Shown piece after piece: positions 10,440 to 22,156 of a stretch of DNA of 64,000 bases. The notes beneath the pieces were generated by a model. That model ran no database searches, was not told the DNA's origin, and saw nothing but the letters and a program-made list of their open reading frames with translations. This DNA is from Abelmoschus esculentus (Eukaryota; Streptophyta; Magnoliopsida; Malvales; Malvaceae): assembly GCA_035048815.1 (NCBI GenBank), contig JAUCBN010000021.1, positions 3,193,501 through 3,257,500 on the forward strand. Direction: 5' to 3'. Made by a program: the position numbers and the translations under genes. The first letter of the stretch is position 1; each line of letters opens with the position of its first letter.

Positions 10440-10473
10440 TCTACTTCGCGAGCCTTCACTGTCCCGTTCTGTA
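10440..10473 (+). repeat. Right boundary direct repeat of NUMT
   Basis: Second copy of the CTACTTCGCGAGCCTTCACT repeat; AT-rich nuclear-type sequence resumes immediately after it. Confidence 0.85.
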
Positions 10474-13400
10474 TGGAAATGTTTTATCTATACTCTAGTT
10501 AAAACCAAAGTTTAACCTTCTTACATCGTGATTCTTGTTTTATAAGCATCAATTAACATAAATATTGATACTCAGAATATCAGGTCCTTTAGCTCCCATA
10601 ACATTTATATAAATTCATTTTTTGAACTAAACAAAGCACAAGCAATTGAAAGTCAACCAGTAAGCATTTCCATACATAATTGATGGAAGTTAAGCCCATA
10701 ACTACTTAGTTGTCCATCAATTCAGTAGCTTTGTTTGCATGAGTTGAGCAGAAGACTTCCGAGATATAGTATCTTTATCTTTAAGACAAGTTCAGTTATA
10801 TTTTTTAGTCTCACAGTCCATTAAACATTTAGTTTACAACTCCAAGTAACTTATTACCTTATAGACTACAAAATAATCTATGTGCTTAAAAGCAAACAGG
10901 ACCTATTTTTAAGACCAGTAAGTATCGGGGACAAGTATATCATAATCTACGTGCTTAAAAGCAAAATGAAACGTCAGACCAACAAAGTACAATAAAAGTA
11001 AACATACCTACACTACTTTCAGTTCAAGACAAATGTTTACAGTTAAGATCAATACCATAAAGGTAGGAGATATGACCCGAAGAGAAGCTATATTGCATTA
11101 GCTGAAGCAGTGTCACCTCTAAGACCAGGATCAACATCGGCCACAGTAAGCTTTGCTACTATTACCAGATGCCACAATCTGCACAAATACAGGCATGTGA
11201 TACTAATAAGTATCTATTGAGTATAGATACAACACCGATGGCTACAACAACAATGCTTGGCATCCAACAGAACTATTGATATCCTTAGTAAGAGCTAAAG
11301 AACACATTCTTGAGCACAAATTTCCTTTCCACTTTGCCTTGTCGCCTACCTCTGTCTCATTTAGATGGAATTCTTCAAACGTGGTCTGCAAGAAGTAACC
11401 ATCATTATAAGACTGAAAAGGAAAGAAATATAACCCTTCCATGCGAAGTACCTGAAATTCAACTCTAATCCAGCTGATAATTTTGTTTGTGTATGGTTTC
11501 TGACTTCGACTAAGGTAATCTCGCTTACTTTCCGGTTCCTTTGCTTAGGCTACGGTAATTTCATCTATAACTTAAGGTGAACTCTTAAATCGGTACCTTT
11601 ATCTTTTGGGGTTTGAGTTAATGCTTACATAAGATATTATTCTGAAAAATTGTATCAAAGAGTTCGACTAAAATAAAGAAATATATCTAAATTTACTATA
11701 AGGTTTGAACTATAATTGTAAGTTAGACATGTAATTTGAATATTTTTCTTTAATTTAAAAGAAATTAGTTATTTGAAATCATACAAGAATAATATAGTAC
11801 AAAAGCTAAAAACCTAACTGAAAGATTCAAACAAAAGATAGATATGAACAAATTTGATTATATCAGTAAACGAACCATAAAAGAGAATCAAACTACTGAA
11901 AGATGATCAATAATTGAAAATAAGTCTAGTATCGTAAGAAAGCTATCCATAAAGGTGAATTGTGTATTCAAATCCAATTAGAGAGTCTAAAGTATGAAAA
12001 ATTAATAAGATAACAAATCAATATCATCTATATCAGTCGAGACAGCATCAAATTTAATCTTTAAAAAAAATAAAAAAAACGATTAATCGAACGATAAATA
12101 AGAACAAAAAACATACTATAAAAGTAGAGGTCGGAAACATAATTATTCTTATAAAAAATTAAAATAAAAATAAAAATGATATGCAAGTGAAAGAGATACT
12201 AGAAGTGTTAATGATCAACGATTATTACTAAAATTAATATCATCGTCGATCAAACAAAATAAAAAAAAAATAGGGCAGTAAGAAAATTAAGGTAAGCGGC
12301 TAAACTTTTTTACTGTCATTGAACTTTTTGTATGTGATATTATTTTATTTTTATTAATCGTATGATAATTTTTATTTTTTATGTTTTTATCTGTTTTAAA
12401 ATATATTTATGTTTTATTTTACGTTTTTATTTATTTTTATAATATATTTACGTTCATGAATATTTATATTCTCACTACACTCAACTTTAATTTAGGGTTA
12501 TCGGTAGTTTTTAATAATTTAATTTTTATTTGTGATTTATTTACCGATATAACTAGATCTATTTTATAATGTAATTTATAATTGGTTTCATTCACCATTC
12601 CTACTATTCCCGGCTGTGAAGGGAACATCTCGAGCAGTCGCTCAGGCCTCCGATCAGTTTAGGACTCTTAAATTTAATTTTTTATAAGTTTATTAAATAA
12701 ATTTAATGATTAAAATTAATATTTTTAGATATATAAATAAATAAATAAATCTAACAATAAAAATAAAATGTTTGAAATATTAAATTAATTATTTAAACAA
12801 ATGAGATGAACAAAAAAATCGGTGTTATTTTTATGTCCAATATTAAAAAAAATAAATTTTAAGCCTTAACCATAAATTTTAAATCATTCTAAACTCTATA
12901 TCAAAACCTTAAACTTTAATCTTACATCATAATTAACTTTAAACTTAATTTTTTTTATTGGTAGTGCATAAATAGGACAACGAAAAGGGATAAAAAAATT
13001 ATTCATTAATAAAAATACGCATTTGATATATAAAAGATCGATTTTAATTTTCGCTCATAACCTCTAAAATCTCTGAGACGGACTTGTTCCTACTCGTAAT
13101 AATTTTAAAATTTATTTTAAAACATTTGATTTTTTATTTAAATGCTCTTTATTTGTATCGAACTAACTTGTACTTTATAATCAAACATTATTGAACAAAC
13201 CAATAGAATTTATACCGTACTTGTCCATACGCTGGCAGAATTAATGTCATTTATCAACTTGCTGAAATAAGCTTAATTTTTTTAGAGTTTAGGGATTGGT
13301 AATAGAGTTCGGTAAATACTGCTAAACCATAGATTTAAAAAAACTTGAAATTAAAGGATGATTAATTTATTTTGGAGTTGTAAAGTATCATAAAAAAATT

Positions 13401-13843
13401 ATATAAATCTATCAGTTCGATAACTTTCATTAAAAAATATTACTCGAATCAAAAGGTTTTCGATATGGCAACAAAAAATAAGTTTCAGAGCCATGAAGTT
13501 TAAATGTCTTATGGGCGTTCAACATAAAATAGAACAGTCAAAGAATCGTTTTAACACTATTTATTATAGAGTTATTATTATCTTTTTAAAAGATATGTCT
13601 GATAGGATGTATAACGCCATCATTTCTATATATAAAGATTTTTCATTTTCCTTTTTGATAAGGGGTTAATGCTTTTTTTATACATACATATGTACAGACG
13701 TATAGAGGTATTTCAAAAATTTACATGTTTCTGCAAAAAAGATGATGATATTCATCTTAAGAGATCTGAGTTTAAATTGCTACAAGATGTGCATTGTCAA
13801 AGGATTAAGAATATATATGAACATATACTACTTTATAGTAGAG
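10474..13843. other. AT-rich intergenic region without identifiable genes
   Basis: Low-GC sequence. A minus-strand open segment at about 11242-11450 (preceded by an acceptor-like TTTCAG; translation includes LRMEGLYFFPFQSY and KAKWKGN) could be an exon relic, but I recognise no family. Around 12860-12980 there are CCTTAAAC-type strings related to the CCCTAA-rich repeat. Other ORFs are short AT-rich chance frames. Confidence 0.4.
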
Positions 13844-14095
13844 AAATTATATTATGGGTAAGTCCCACCACTTGTCCATGGAACCAACTACTAAAAATCA
13901 CTTATCTCATAAATTTTTTCATATCATGTTTTTTAAGTGAATCTTCTCTTGAAAAAAACTATTTTTTAATGAATTAACAGTAAATATAAGTGAAGATTCA
14001 CTTAAAAAAATATGACATGAAAAAAAAATGAAATGAATGATGTTTAATGGTTGGTTTCATAGATGACGTGGTGGAATTTACCCGTGATATAATTT
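13844..14095. mobile_element. MITE, ~110-bp terminal inverted repeats
   Basis: Left arm GGGTAAGTCCCACCAC ... GGAACCAAC ... TTTTTTAAGTGAATCTTC is mirrored on the right by GAAGATTCACTTAAAAAA ... GTTGGTTTCATAGATGACGTGGTGGAATTTACCC. A near-complete hairpin without coding capacity. Confidence 0.75.
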
Positions 14096-14797
14096 ATTTA
14101 CCTTAAGACTATTAACAAATGATTAAATTATTATTAACTTTTTATTTATGTGATAAATTAATTTTTGAATAAAAGATTAGTCTTTTAAATAAAAATATAT
14201 ATACAGCGTCATTTTATTTTTTTTCTACATGTTTTATCATTAGTTCTTAGTCTTTTGCTTTATCACTAGCTCAACACTCATTTGGGCCCTCTTTGTCCTT
14301 GCTTGCACATCGATAGAATTTAGATTTTTTAGACTTTATAATTTAAAGTTAAAATTTAGGGTTTGTGATTTAAAATAAAAAATAAAATTTTATTTTTTTA
14401 GTGTTGCGACTTACATAGAAATATCAAATGAGATAAAAAAAATTGTTCGCATACATATAAGTATGTAGGTGTAAATTGTCTACTTTCTAATCATGCCTCT
14501 ATTGATGTCTCCGTTTTAAATCGGTGAATTTAGAGTTTAGGGTTTAAGGTGTAAGGTTAGAGTTTAGGGAAATAGCAGTATGGTATATTTTTTAGGGCGT
14601 AGGATTTAAGGTTAAAATATAAAAAAATAAAGAATAAGGTTTAAAATTCAATTTTTTTAAAAAAAATTCCAATAGGAGAGTTTAGTATTGCGACTTACAT
14701 AGAAATATCAAATAAAAAAAAATTCAAATTTACGCCAAGCATGTATGCATTTTTTTTTCCTCAAATTAATTTCCAATCGACTTATATCTACTAACAG
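14096..14797. other. AT-rich region with TTTAGGG-type strings; possible CHS intron 1 sequence
   Basis: Contains 'agggtttaaggt' strings that are the reverse orientation of the CCCTAA-rich repeat. It ends in a good intron acceptor (TATCTACTAACAG, with a CTAAC branch-like motif) at 14797. No exon 1 of the chalcone-synthase relic is detectable upstream. Confidence 0.45.
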
Positions 14798-16915
14798 GTG
14801 AGAAATCTGCAAGAAAGAAACGCTACATGCACCTAACTGAGGCCATGTTGAAAGAGAATCCCAACCTAACACTCTACAAGGCTCCACCCTTTGATATCCG
14901 TCAAGAAATTCTTGTAACACAAGTACCAAAGCTTGGCATGGGAGCAGCACTGAAAGCCATCAAAGAAAGGGGACAACCCATATCCAAAATCACACACCTT
15001 ATTTTTTGTACATCATCATGTATAGACATGCCTAGTGCCGACCATCACCTTGCTAAGCTCATCGGACTCGAACCTTCGGTTCAGAGGCTAATGATTTATC
15101 ATCAAGGTTGCTTTGCCGGTGCCACCGCCCTTCGTCTCGCCAAGGATTTGGCTGAGAACAATGTCGGGGCTCGAGTAGTTGTGTGTTGGATTAAAATTCA
15201 ATAATAGTGGACATATATGTATAATGTATATTACTATTATAAAATTTAACACGTAATTAGGTAACCAATTATGTTACACGTGTTATAGGTAATAAATTAT
15301 CATAGAATTAAAAGTGTATATACCATAAGGTGTATTTATAATTTGATGAGCGCAGAGTTATAAATACTTAATAGTTGGTTATTAAATCAACTATATAAAT
15401 AAGTTATGGTCCCCAAGAATTAGGTTAACTTGCATATCTCTTTTCCCATCTGAGAGTTGTGCTGCAAGAGAAAACCTAACTTCTTGGAAGATCAAACACT
15501 CTATCGATTAATTCAGGTACGCTTCCGTATTCAGTTTATTTATTTTATTGTTCTTGATGATTTGACATATAGATCTTGGGTTTATATTCGTATCGAATAT
15601 ATTTTAATTTTAACAAGTGGAATCATTAAGATCATAAGTGTTTGGTTTTAATTTATTGATATGATCTAAAATTAAATATAATTTTATGCATTATTTATTT
15701 CGATATGATTTTATAATTAATCGTATGAGATTAAATTATATATATATCTGTCGTATTTTAAGAACAAATCAATTTGATTTGTTTTCTATGATTTTATTTT
15801 GTTTTTTCGCCAATCTAGCCTTTTCCAATGGATTAACATTCATTGTTTTCTATTTCCGTGGACTCAGTTTGGTTTTACGTCCATTTGTTTAAATCGATTA
15901 ATTAAGAAATCAATCTAGTTTTATATGAATATTAGGTTTTTGTCCGCATAAAAATTTATTTAATTTTTTTAGGTTGTTATTAATTGGAAATTAAATTTTA
16001 AGTTTGGATTTCAATTACTTCGATAATAACAATTTACTTTATTTTTATGAAATATATATTTTATTTAAATTATATGTTTAATTTGGTTAGATTAAAATTT
16101 TAGTTTTGATCATTGAGTATTAAATTAAATTCGATTGAATCAATATTTTAGTTTTGATCGTTAGTAATAAAACTGTTGGATCAAAATTATATGAAGATTT
16201 TAGTTTTGTCCGCTCGAGTACTTGTTGTGTGCTCAGAGATCACTGTTGGAAGCTTCCAACCACCTTCGGAGACTCATTTAGTCATTTAGACATACTCGTC
16301 CGCTCCGCGATTTTTTCCGATGGAGCAGCGGCTTTAATTGTTGGAGCTAATCCTATTTCCAGAATCAATGAGCACCCTTTGTTCGAAATCGTATCGACTA
16401 ATCAGACCACTATTCCGGACACTGATGATGCACTGATCGGGAGACTACGTGAAATGGGAATCGAGTATTATATGTCGAGAGATTTGCCTAAGCACATTTT
16501 TAACAACATCGAGCAATGCATGGTGGAGGCGTTTACTCCATTTGGCATCAATGACTGGGGAAGTTTGTTTTACATAGTTCATCCTGGTGGACCAGCTGTT
16601 CTCAAGGGAGTTGAAGAGAAGCTAGGGTTAGAGAAGGAGAGCCTTCAAGCGAGTTGGCATGTGTTGAGTGAGTACGGTAACATGCTAGGTCCGAGTGTGA
16701 TCTTCATTCTCGATGAGATGAGGAAATCGTCGGTGGCGGAAGGCAAAGACACCACCGGTGAAGGTCTCGAGTGGGGCGTGTTGTTCGGGTTTGGGCCAGG
16801 TCTCACGGTGGAGACCTTAGTGCTTCGTAGTTTTGGTGCGCAAATTAAAGACATAATGCCAAAATATGCCCTTTATGTTCTGAATAATCGTTTGATCTTT
16901 TTCGAATCAATTTAA
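14798..16915 (+). pseudogene. Chalcone-synthase-like (type III polyketide synthase) pseudogene
   Basis: Exon 2 starts after an AG acceptor with GT GAG AAA, completing the Cys codon split by the conserved intron of the CHS family. Recognisable blocks: RYMHLTEAMLKENPN; HLIFCTSSCIDMP; the active-site Cys block YHQGCFAGAT; the catalytic His block VHPGGPA; the Asn block SEYGNM; and GFGPGLTVETLVLRS near the end. The enzymes condense a starter CoA with malonyl-CoA. The copy is dead: exon 1 is absent, a ~1-kb insertion splits the frame after GARVVVC, and an 8-bp tandem duplication (16275-16290) shifts the frame just after ETHL. All three catalytic residues survive, so decay is recent relative to sequence divergence. 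The C-terminus runs ~25 residues past the usual end. Whether it was a true CHS or an anther-type paralogue cannot be said. Confidence 0.88.
15184..16211. mobile_element. ~1.03-kb insertion inside the CHS-like exon
   Basis: AT-rich sequence starting TGTTGGATTAAAATTC, with a TATA-like ACTATATAAATAAG near 15389. It is flanked by direct copies of the CHS coding bases GCTCGAGTA(CTT)GTTGTG (15169-15183 and 16212-16229). A TGTTGG start and internal TATA fit an LTR, but the right end does not finish in CA and the 15-18-bp duplication is longer than LTR elements make. Class unresolved. Confidence 0.55.
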
Positions 16916-18120
16916 CTTAAAAAAATTATTTTATACATTTATGAATAAAAATAAATCATTTTGGTCCAAGATAAAATATTAAACATTAAATTATTTTTGT
17001 AAATCAAAATTAAAATAAATATTTAATTAAACATTAGAATTTTTTTTACATTATACTCAAATTAAAAACCAGAGTCAATAAACATTAGATTTTTTTTATC
17101 AATAAACATAATTGATGAATCGAAGTTAAAACTCAAATTTAATTGTTTTAAAATATATTTCTTAATTTTATCTTTCATTTAAATTAAAAGATAACTAAAA
17201 TAATAATAAATTTAAATAAAGGTAACCTCATCACAAGATATCAGACGCTCCATTAATATTTTATCTTTGGACAAAACATTAGTTTGTAAATGATATCTTG
17301 GTGTAACAATCAAACATTTAAATTAAGAATATGTCATACAAAAATATTTCTTCAGACTGATTTATTTCTCACATTTAAAACTGAATAATTACCACATGTT
17401 TGTTACTATAGTTGAACATGTAACATTGCTAATTATTAATCTTTCTTTGGGACGATTAATATTAATATAAACTGAATTACATGCATAAAATCATCTATAT
17501 TTTAAAATAAAATAAATTTTACAATAAAGATCACTTTAATAACTTAATGTTGTAATTAATCTACTTTAAAATTATATATTACATCAATATATCAATATTT
17601 AAACTTAATATTTATAACAGACAAACTAAAATTCCTGATAACACTTAAATTTCTAAAATAACCTAAAAATAAAGTTGTCTAAATGGGGTTATAAGAATTC
17701 GAAAAAAATGAATCTTTGATTGTTCTTTAAAATTCATTAAATATTATCAAAACTAAAACTAAAGTTGAATCTAAAGCGATCAAAATTGAAAATCTTGTCC
17801 AAACCAAATTAAATATATATCAATATATCAAAATTTTATTCTATAATACCTAATAATAATAGTATGTGATCAAAAATTAAATACTAAATATATTAATCGA
17901 GTAATTGCGTAAAATAATATTATACTCAAACAACTCTAACGTCGACCTCATGTTACTAATTAAATCCATTAAACATGATTTCTATACTATACATCATGCA
18001 TGTGGGAGATTTCGATTTTACAAAAAAATTCTATACAAACCCAAGTAATTTTCCACCAAACAAATATTCCAAGATCAAAAGTCTCTAACTAATCTCACTT
18101 TGTGGCTCTCATGTTCTAAT
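16916..18120. other. AT-rich intergenic region; G2 distal promoter at its end
   Basis: No gene is visible. From about 17937 (CAACTCTAACGTCGACCTCATGTTA, ATGTGGGAGATTTCGATTT, CCACCAAACAAATATTCCAA) the sequence is shared with the upstream regions of G3, G4, G6 and G8. Confidence 0.5.
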
Positions 18121-18152
18121 TCTAAAACAGCTTTGAGTCCATCCATCTCACA

Positions 18153-18160
18153 TATAAAAA
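18153..18160 (+). promoter_or_regulatory. TATA box of G2
   Basis: TATAAAAA followed by ACCCTTTGCTTGC, 98-106 bp before the ATG. The preceding ~100 bp (CACTTTGTGGCTCTCATGTT, AACAGCTTTGAGTCCATCC) are conserved across the cluster. Confidence 0.75.
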
Positions 18161-18258
18161 ACCCTTTGCTTGCTACGCCAACATCATCTGACATCGTCTT
18201 CAAAGCAGTTTCAAATAGACTGCTTTATCAGTAACCTCAAATCCTTTTCTTTTCGGAA

Positions 18259-18678
18259 ATGGCTTCAAGTGTTAAGGCATCAACTGTTCTATTTCTTTCC
18301 CTCAACCTTGTCTTCTTTGCTTTAGTAAGCTCTCACAATGTTGATTCCTGCACAACTAATTACAGAAACCCTGTCGTTGTTCGTCCCGGAGATGTACTCC
18401 CAAATGGTCTTGGTCAATCCGGTACGTGCAATCCCTTGAACCTGGGCGTGTGTCTTAATCTTCTGAGCTTGGTTGATGTTGAACTTGGCAACGTACCTAC
18501 ACAGCCTTGTTGTAGCCTAATCGAAGGTTTGGTTGATCTTGAGGCTGCCGTTTGCCTTTGCACTACATTAAGAGCCAATGTGTTGGGCCTTAACATCAAT
18601 CTTCCTATTTCTTTGAATCTCTTTCTGAATAACTGCGGAAGAAGAGTCCCGACTGAATATATCTGCAACTTTATGTAG
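18259..18678 (+). CDS. 8CM secreted protein, DC2.15-like (G2)
   Basis: 139 residues, one exon. Signal peptide about residues 1-25, short polar linker with extra Cys31, then the 8CM domain with Cys at 57, 65, 84, 85, 99, 101, 126 and 136 (spacing C-x7-C-x18-CC-x13-C-x-C-x24-C-x9-C). Proline-rich linker of typical hybrid proline-rich proteins is essentially missing. Predicted secreted, with a hydrophobic pocket fold of the lipid-transfer superfamily; ligand unknown. It belongs with G1 and G3 by its C-terminus (LNLFLNNCGRRVPTEYIC). ATG at the end of a conserved CTTTTCGGAA leader. First gene of a tandem trio with G3 and G4, all on the same strand. Confidence 0.92.
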   Translation: MASSVKASTVLFLSLNLVFFALVSSHNVDSCTTNYRNPVVVRPGDVLPNGLGQSGTCNPLNLGVCLNLLSLVDVELGNVPTQPCCSLIEGLVDLEAAVCLCTTLRANVLGLNINLPISLNLFLNNCGRRVPTEYICNFM

Positions 18679-18957
18679 AAGGTGTTCTTATCCAAAGGTT
18701 GAAGAGTGTTTGGTTTTACTGTGTGTTTGTGTTGAACTTGGCATTGTTTATTTGTTTGGATTTTTCATCCTTCTCCCAATAACTCTTTGTATTGATTGTT
18801 TCTCATAAATTGAGAAGCCTTCTCTTTCATTTTTATTCTAAATAAATGCATTTTTCCTTTAATCATGAAATTATTATAGAGTCTCAACTCATAATGTTAT
18901 TTATGGTTCCTTTTAAAGAAATTCATTTATCTAATGACATGTAAGAAAAAGGCGAAC

Positions 18958-18962
18958 ACCTC
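18958..18962 (+). repeat. Left target-site duplication ACCTC
   Basis: ACCTC before the insertion at 18963; the same five bases follow it at 20832-20836. The paralogous G3 downstream sequence (about 23457-23462) has a single GACCTC. Confidence 0.7.
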
Positions 18963-20831
18963 TATTATCACGAATTTTTAATATAAAATAATATAAAAAT
19001 TAATTAAAAAATAGAAAACAAGGGAAATGGGAGAGTTTCGGTTTAGTGGGGATGATCATGTTGAGAGATTTTAAGATTTAATTTGGTTAGTGGAGAGATT
19101 GAAGGGATTTGGTAGTTTTTGATTTGAGTGAGAATTGATGAACTCAAATCCTTTAAAAGGAGGAGTTTCAATCGGTAAAGGGGGACCTTTTACGGGTTCT
19201 CTCCACAAAGGAGATGGGCACTGCATCAGGGGGAAGGCATTCGGCCCTTAGCTTTTTCTCCATAACAAAAACAGAGAGCAAATTTGGAAGGGGCGGGACC
19301 AATGGCAACGTTAATTTGAGAGGGAATTTCCATGATAAAAACATTATATTTCCATGGGAAACCAATTTCGTGAAAGGGGAGGCTATGGAAAAGCAACTTG
19401 TTCTCCGCTTTTGGTTGAATGACTGGAAATGAAGATGGTTTTGTTGGAAAAGAGAATTTCATCTAAGTTTCTATTGGAAATGAGATCATCATTCCTTGCG
19501 GCTTCAGGTGCAATGTCTAATTCGCTCCTTGGAAACCTTGGAAAATCATCACTGGTCTTGGTTCAAAGCTTTTCAAATGGCAAAGAGAAAGTGATGGGGG
19601 AAGCAATATTTTTTTTTGGCTTCTGAAATGAGAAATAAAATTACATTTCCATGGGACCCAACTGAAGGAAACAAGGATCACCTAATTTTGGGTTAATTTC
19701 CATGAATCTCAATTGATGAAAATGAGAAATGCTTCTGGGTCCTTCCACCGAAGGGATTTGAAGCAAATGGAAATAGGTGAAGAAGAAAGAATCAGATCAG
19801 GTACCAACATCATGTATTCGGGTTTTTATTTTTTAATTAAATCAATTTGATCCTTTATCTTAATTATTTTTTTATTTATTTGTTTGTTTGTAATTTTTAA
19901 AATCACATGGCATATTTGCTAGGAGATCACTTAATCATCATTTAGTTAATTAATTTAGAGCCTTTTAGGATTAGTTGCTTTAATTAATTAATTAAATAGG
20001 GAGATAATTAGTAACGATAGCATTTGAATCTTATACCTCGGATACACTGAAAGGCCGATGTTTTGACGTATCATGATGTTGGCCTAAAGAGTGTACCTTG
20101 GAATCGAATTCATGTGCTATTAAAAACCTAGAACTTGATAAAATATTTTAGGTTTAGAATTAAATAAAATTGGTAGGTAAATAATTAGTGACATTAGTAA
20201 AGTTATTAATTTTGTTAAGTGACAAGATGGTAGTGTCCGAGCATTCGGATGTTATCATACACTTGGCGAAATTAATAATTTAAATAGGGTTTTAATATTT
20301 AATTAATGGAGCCTTCCTAGGTTAGAACTTAAAATGAACAAGATAAATAAATGGTAATGCATTTAAACCTTTTGAGGCGGAATTTATATTTCTTTAAATT
20401 TGGGTGAGATTTCCTATCTAGAGGACGTCTCATTCGGCTCGAGTTTAAAAGAGATATATTTTCTTAATCAAAAGGATATCCTCAATTCAAGCAATGTTTA
20501 ATTAACAATAAATAATTAAATTGATATCTATATTCGAAATATCAAAATGCCACGTGTATTAATAAGGTACCAATTTTTGGGCGTTTGTAAGGGTCGTCCT
20601 TACACGTAACCGACTCTCGAACCCAAATATTTTTAACGAATCTCTGGTTTGTTTTATGGTGTCTGACCTACCAAAGTGGCCGGTGGCGACTCCAAATCAA
20701 TTTTCAAATTTAAATAATAAGTTTATTCTAAAATTTAGTTTTTTCAAGATTAAAAACGATAAAATTCGTATTTTTCGAAACCAATTCGCTAGGCTATTTT
20801 TTGCATTTCCCGTTTTAAAACGGTCGCGACA
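18963..20831 (+). mobile_element. Probable solo LTR, Tat/Ogre-like Ty3 type (1.87 kb)
   Basis: The insertion interrupts sequence that is continuous downstream of paralogue G3 and is flanked by 5-bp direct repeats ACCTC, as LTR retrotransposons make. The right part has CGTCCTTACACGTAACCGAC and GGCCGGTGGCGACTCCAAAT, typical of the 3' region of LTRs of Tat/Ogre elements, and it ends GGTCGCGACA. The left end TATTATC would be a mutated TG start. Only one such copy, with no internal region, so I call it a solo LTR. Small ORFs inside are chance. Confidence 0.65.
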
Positions 20832-21595
20832 ACCTCATAAAAATGAGATAGAAATATTATTAGATGAAACCATGAATAATATAAGTTGGACTCATATAAA
20901 AATGTGATTGATGTTTTGATACCGAAGAAGAGGAAGAAATACGATCAAAAGAACAACGATGATAATGATAAGAGAAATCAATGAAAACATTGAATTGATA
21001 GTGGTTGATACCTTGGTTCCTTATATTAAAAAGGATGAATATTTGATCGAATTAAATTAAAATCTTTAAGTTAGTCAAGTTGATTGATTTTATTTTATCA
21101 TTTAAATTTTATTTGGAAATTTTTAAATCTACTTGAATTTATAAAATTTAGTTCGATTCGATTTATTTGAGTTTCTTAATAAATTTAACATGATTCTCCT
21201 ATTATTATACGCATCATATCTTAGTCTAAAATTATTAACATGGCGGAATAATTCATCTGATAAATAGATTTTTTACGAGGTTTGTGATTTTACAAATGAA
21301 TATCATTAATAATAGTCTCAAGCTGAAAATGATAAGTGATAGAGAAAAAAAAAACTTAAGTTGGGCTAAGTTTTTGGGATAATTATATATTTAGCACTTT
21401 ACTTTTTCTCAATTTTTTTTATTATCCACTTGTTTTTTTTTTTGATAAAATGAATTCTAACATTATGTTTTGTTTTATTTTTATTTTGATATATTATAGT
21501 TAAAAGTTTAATAATAAATTGATTTGAAGAGAAAATTACACATGAAAAACTACTATATTATTTTTCTTATCCTAATAAACATGTGTCACGTCAAC

Positions 21596-22156
21596 TAGGG
21601 GCGGACAAGACCGGGTACCCGGTCAATTTGAATAGTATTAGTCCCGGTCCCGGAAACTATCGGTTCCTGAAAATTAGAACTAGTCTTGGTCCCCATCACA
21701 CCGGATTCTAAATTTTAAGAACCGGTCCCGTTACTGGTGGGTACTGGTTCCAATACCGGGTACCCGATCAATTAGTTTATCCTTAAAAAAATTTTGAGTA
21801 GTTGGAGAAAAAAATTCAATCACTAATAATAATATTAAATAACCAAATTAGAGTATTGTACACTTGAAAATTGAAGTTTTAAAACTAGTCATAATCATAA
21901 TATTCATACATAAAGAGAAAGTTTGATAAAAAAATAAATAAAAGAAAACCTATACCGGATATTTGGTATTGATTCTGGTCTTACTAGGTACCCACCGGAT
22001 ATCGGGTCCAAAAAATCAAGATCCAGTCCCAGGCCCAGTTATGACCGGGACCTAAATTTTTGATCCAGTCTCGGTCCCACCGGAACTAATATCAAATAAA
22101 ATCTATCGAAACTTATCGAATCCAGAACCGGATAATCGGATTTTTTTCCTACCCTA
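21596..22156. mobile_element. hAT-like non-autonomous element (561 bp)
   Basis: Starts TAGGGGCGGACAAGACCGGG and ends TTTCCTACCCTA. Flanked by ACGTCAAC (21588-21595) and ACATAAAC (22157-22164), an 8-bp duplication with two differences. The paralogous site upstream of G4 (about 24178-24202, CACGTCGATTAGGTAAAATTA) has no insert and aligns base for base once the element and one duplication are removed. The interior is rich in GGTACCCGG/CCGGTCCCGG strings and has no ORF. Confidence 0.75.

Larger units (their letters stand above)
5569..10473. other. Nuclear insertion of mitochondrial DNA (NUMT), ~4.9 kb
   Basis: Base composition rises sharply compared with both flanks. Inside is the 3' end of a group II intron with a mitochondrial nad5 exon (6165-6377), together with short repeats and GC-rich spacer typical of plant mitochondrial genomes. 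The insert is bounded on both sides by near-identical ~33-bp direct repeats (CTACTTCGCGAGCCTTCACT, then CCCGTT.TGTA) at 5570-5603 and 10440-10473. Apart from nad5, one 103-codon ORF at 8047 is notable. Other ORFs look like chance. The exact mitochondrial source and number of fragments would need a genome comparison. Confidence 0.75.

Noticed and set aside
13669..13977. 102-codon frame
   Set aside because: Its 3' part lies in the arm of a MITE and it has no family features.
14708..14950. 80-codon minus-strand frame
   Set aside because: Antisense to the CHS-like exon.
19168..19626. Several 65-78-codon frames in 19.2-19.6 kb
   Set aside because: They overlap on both strands inside the probable solo LTR and have no recognisable features.
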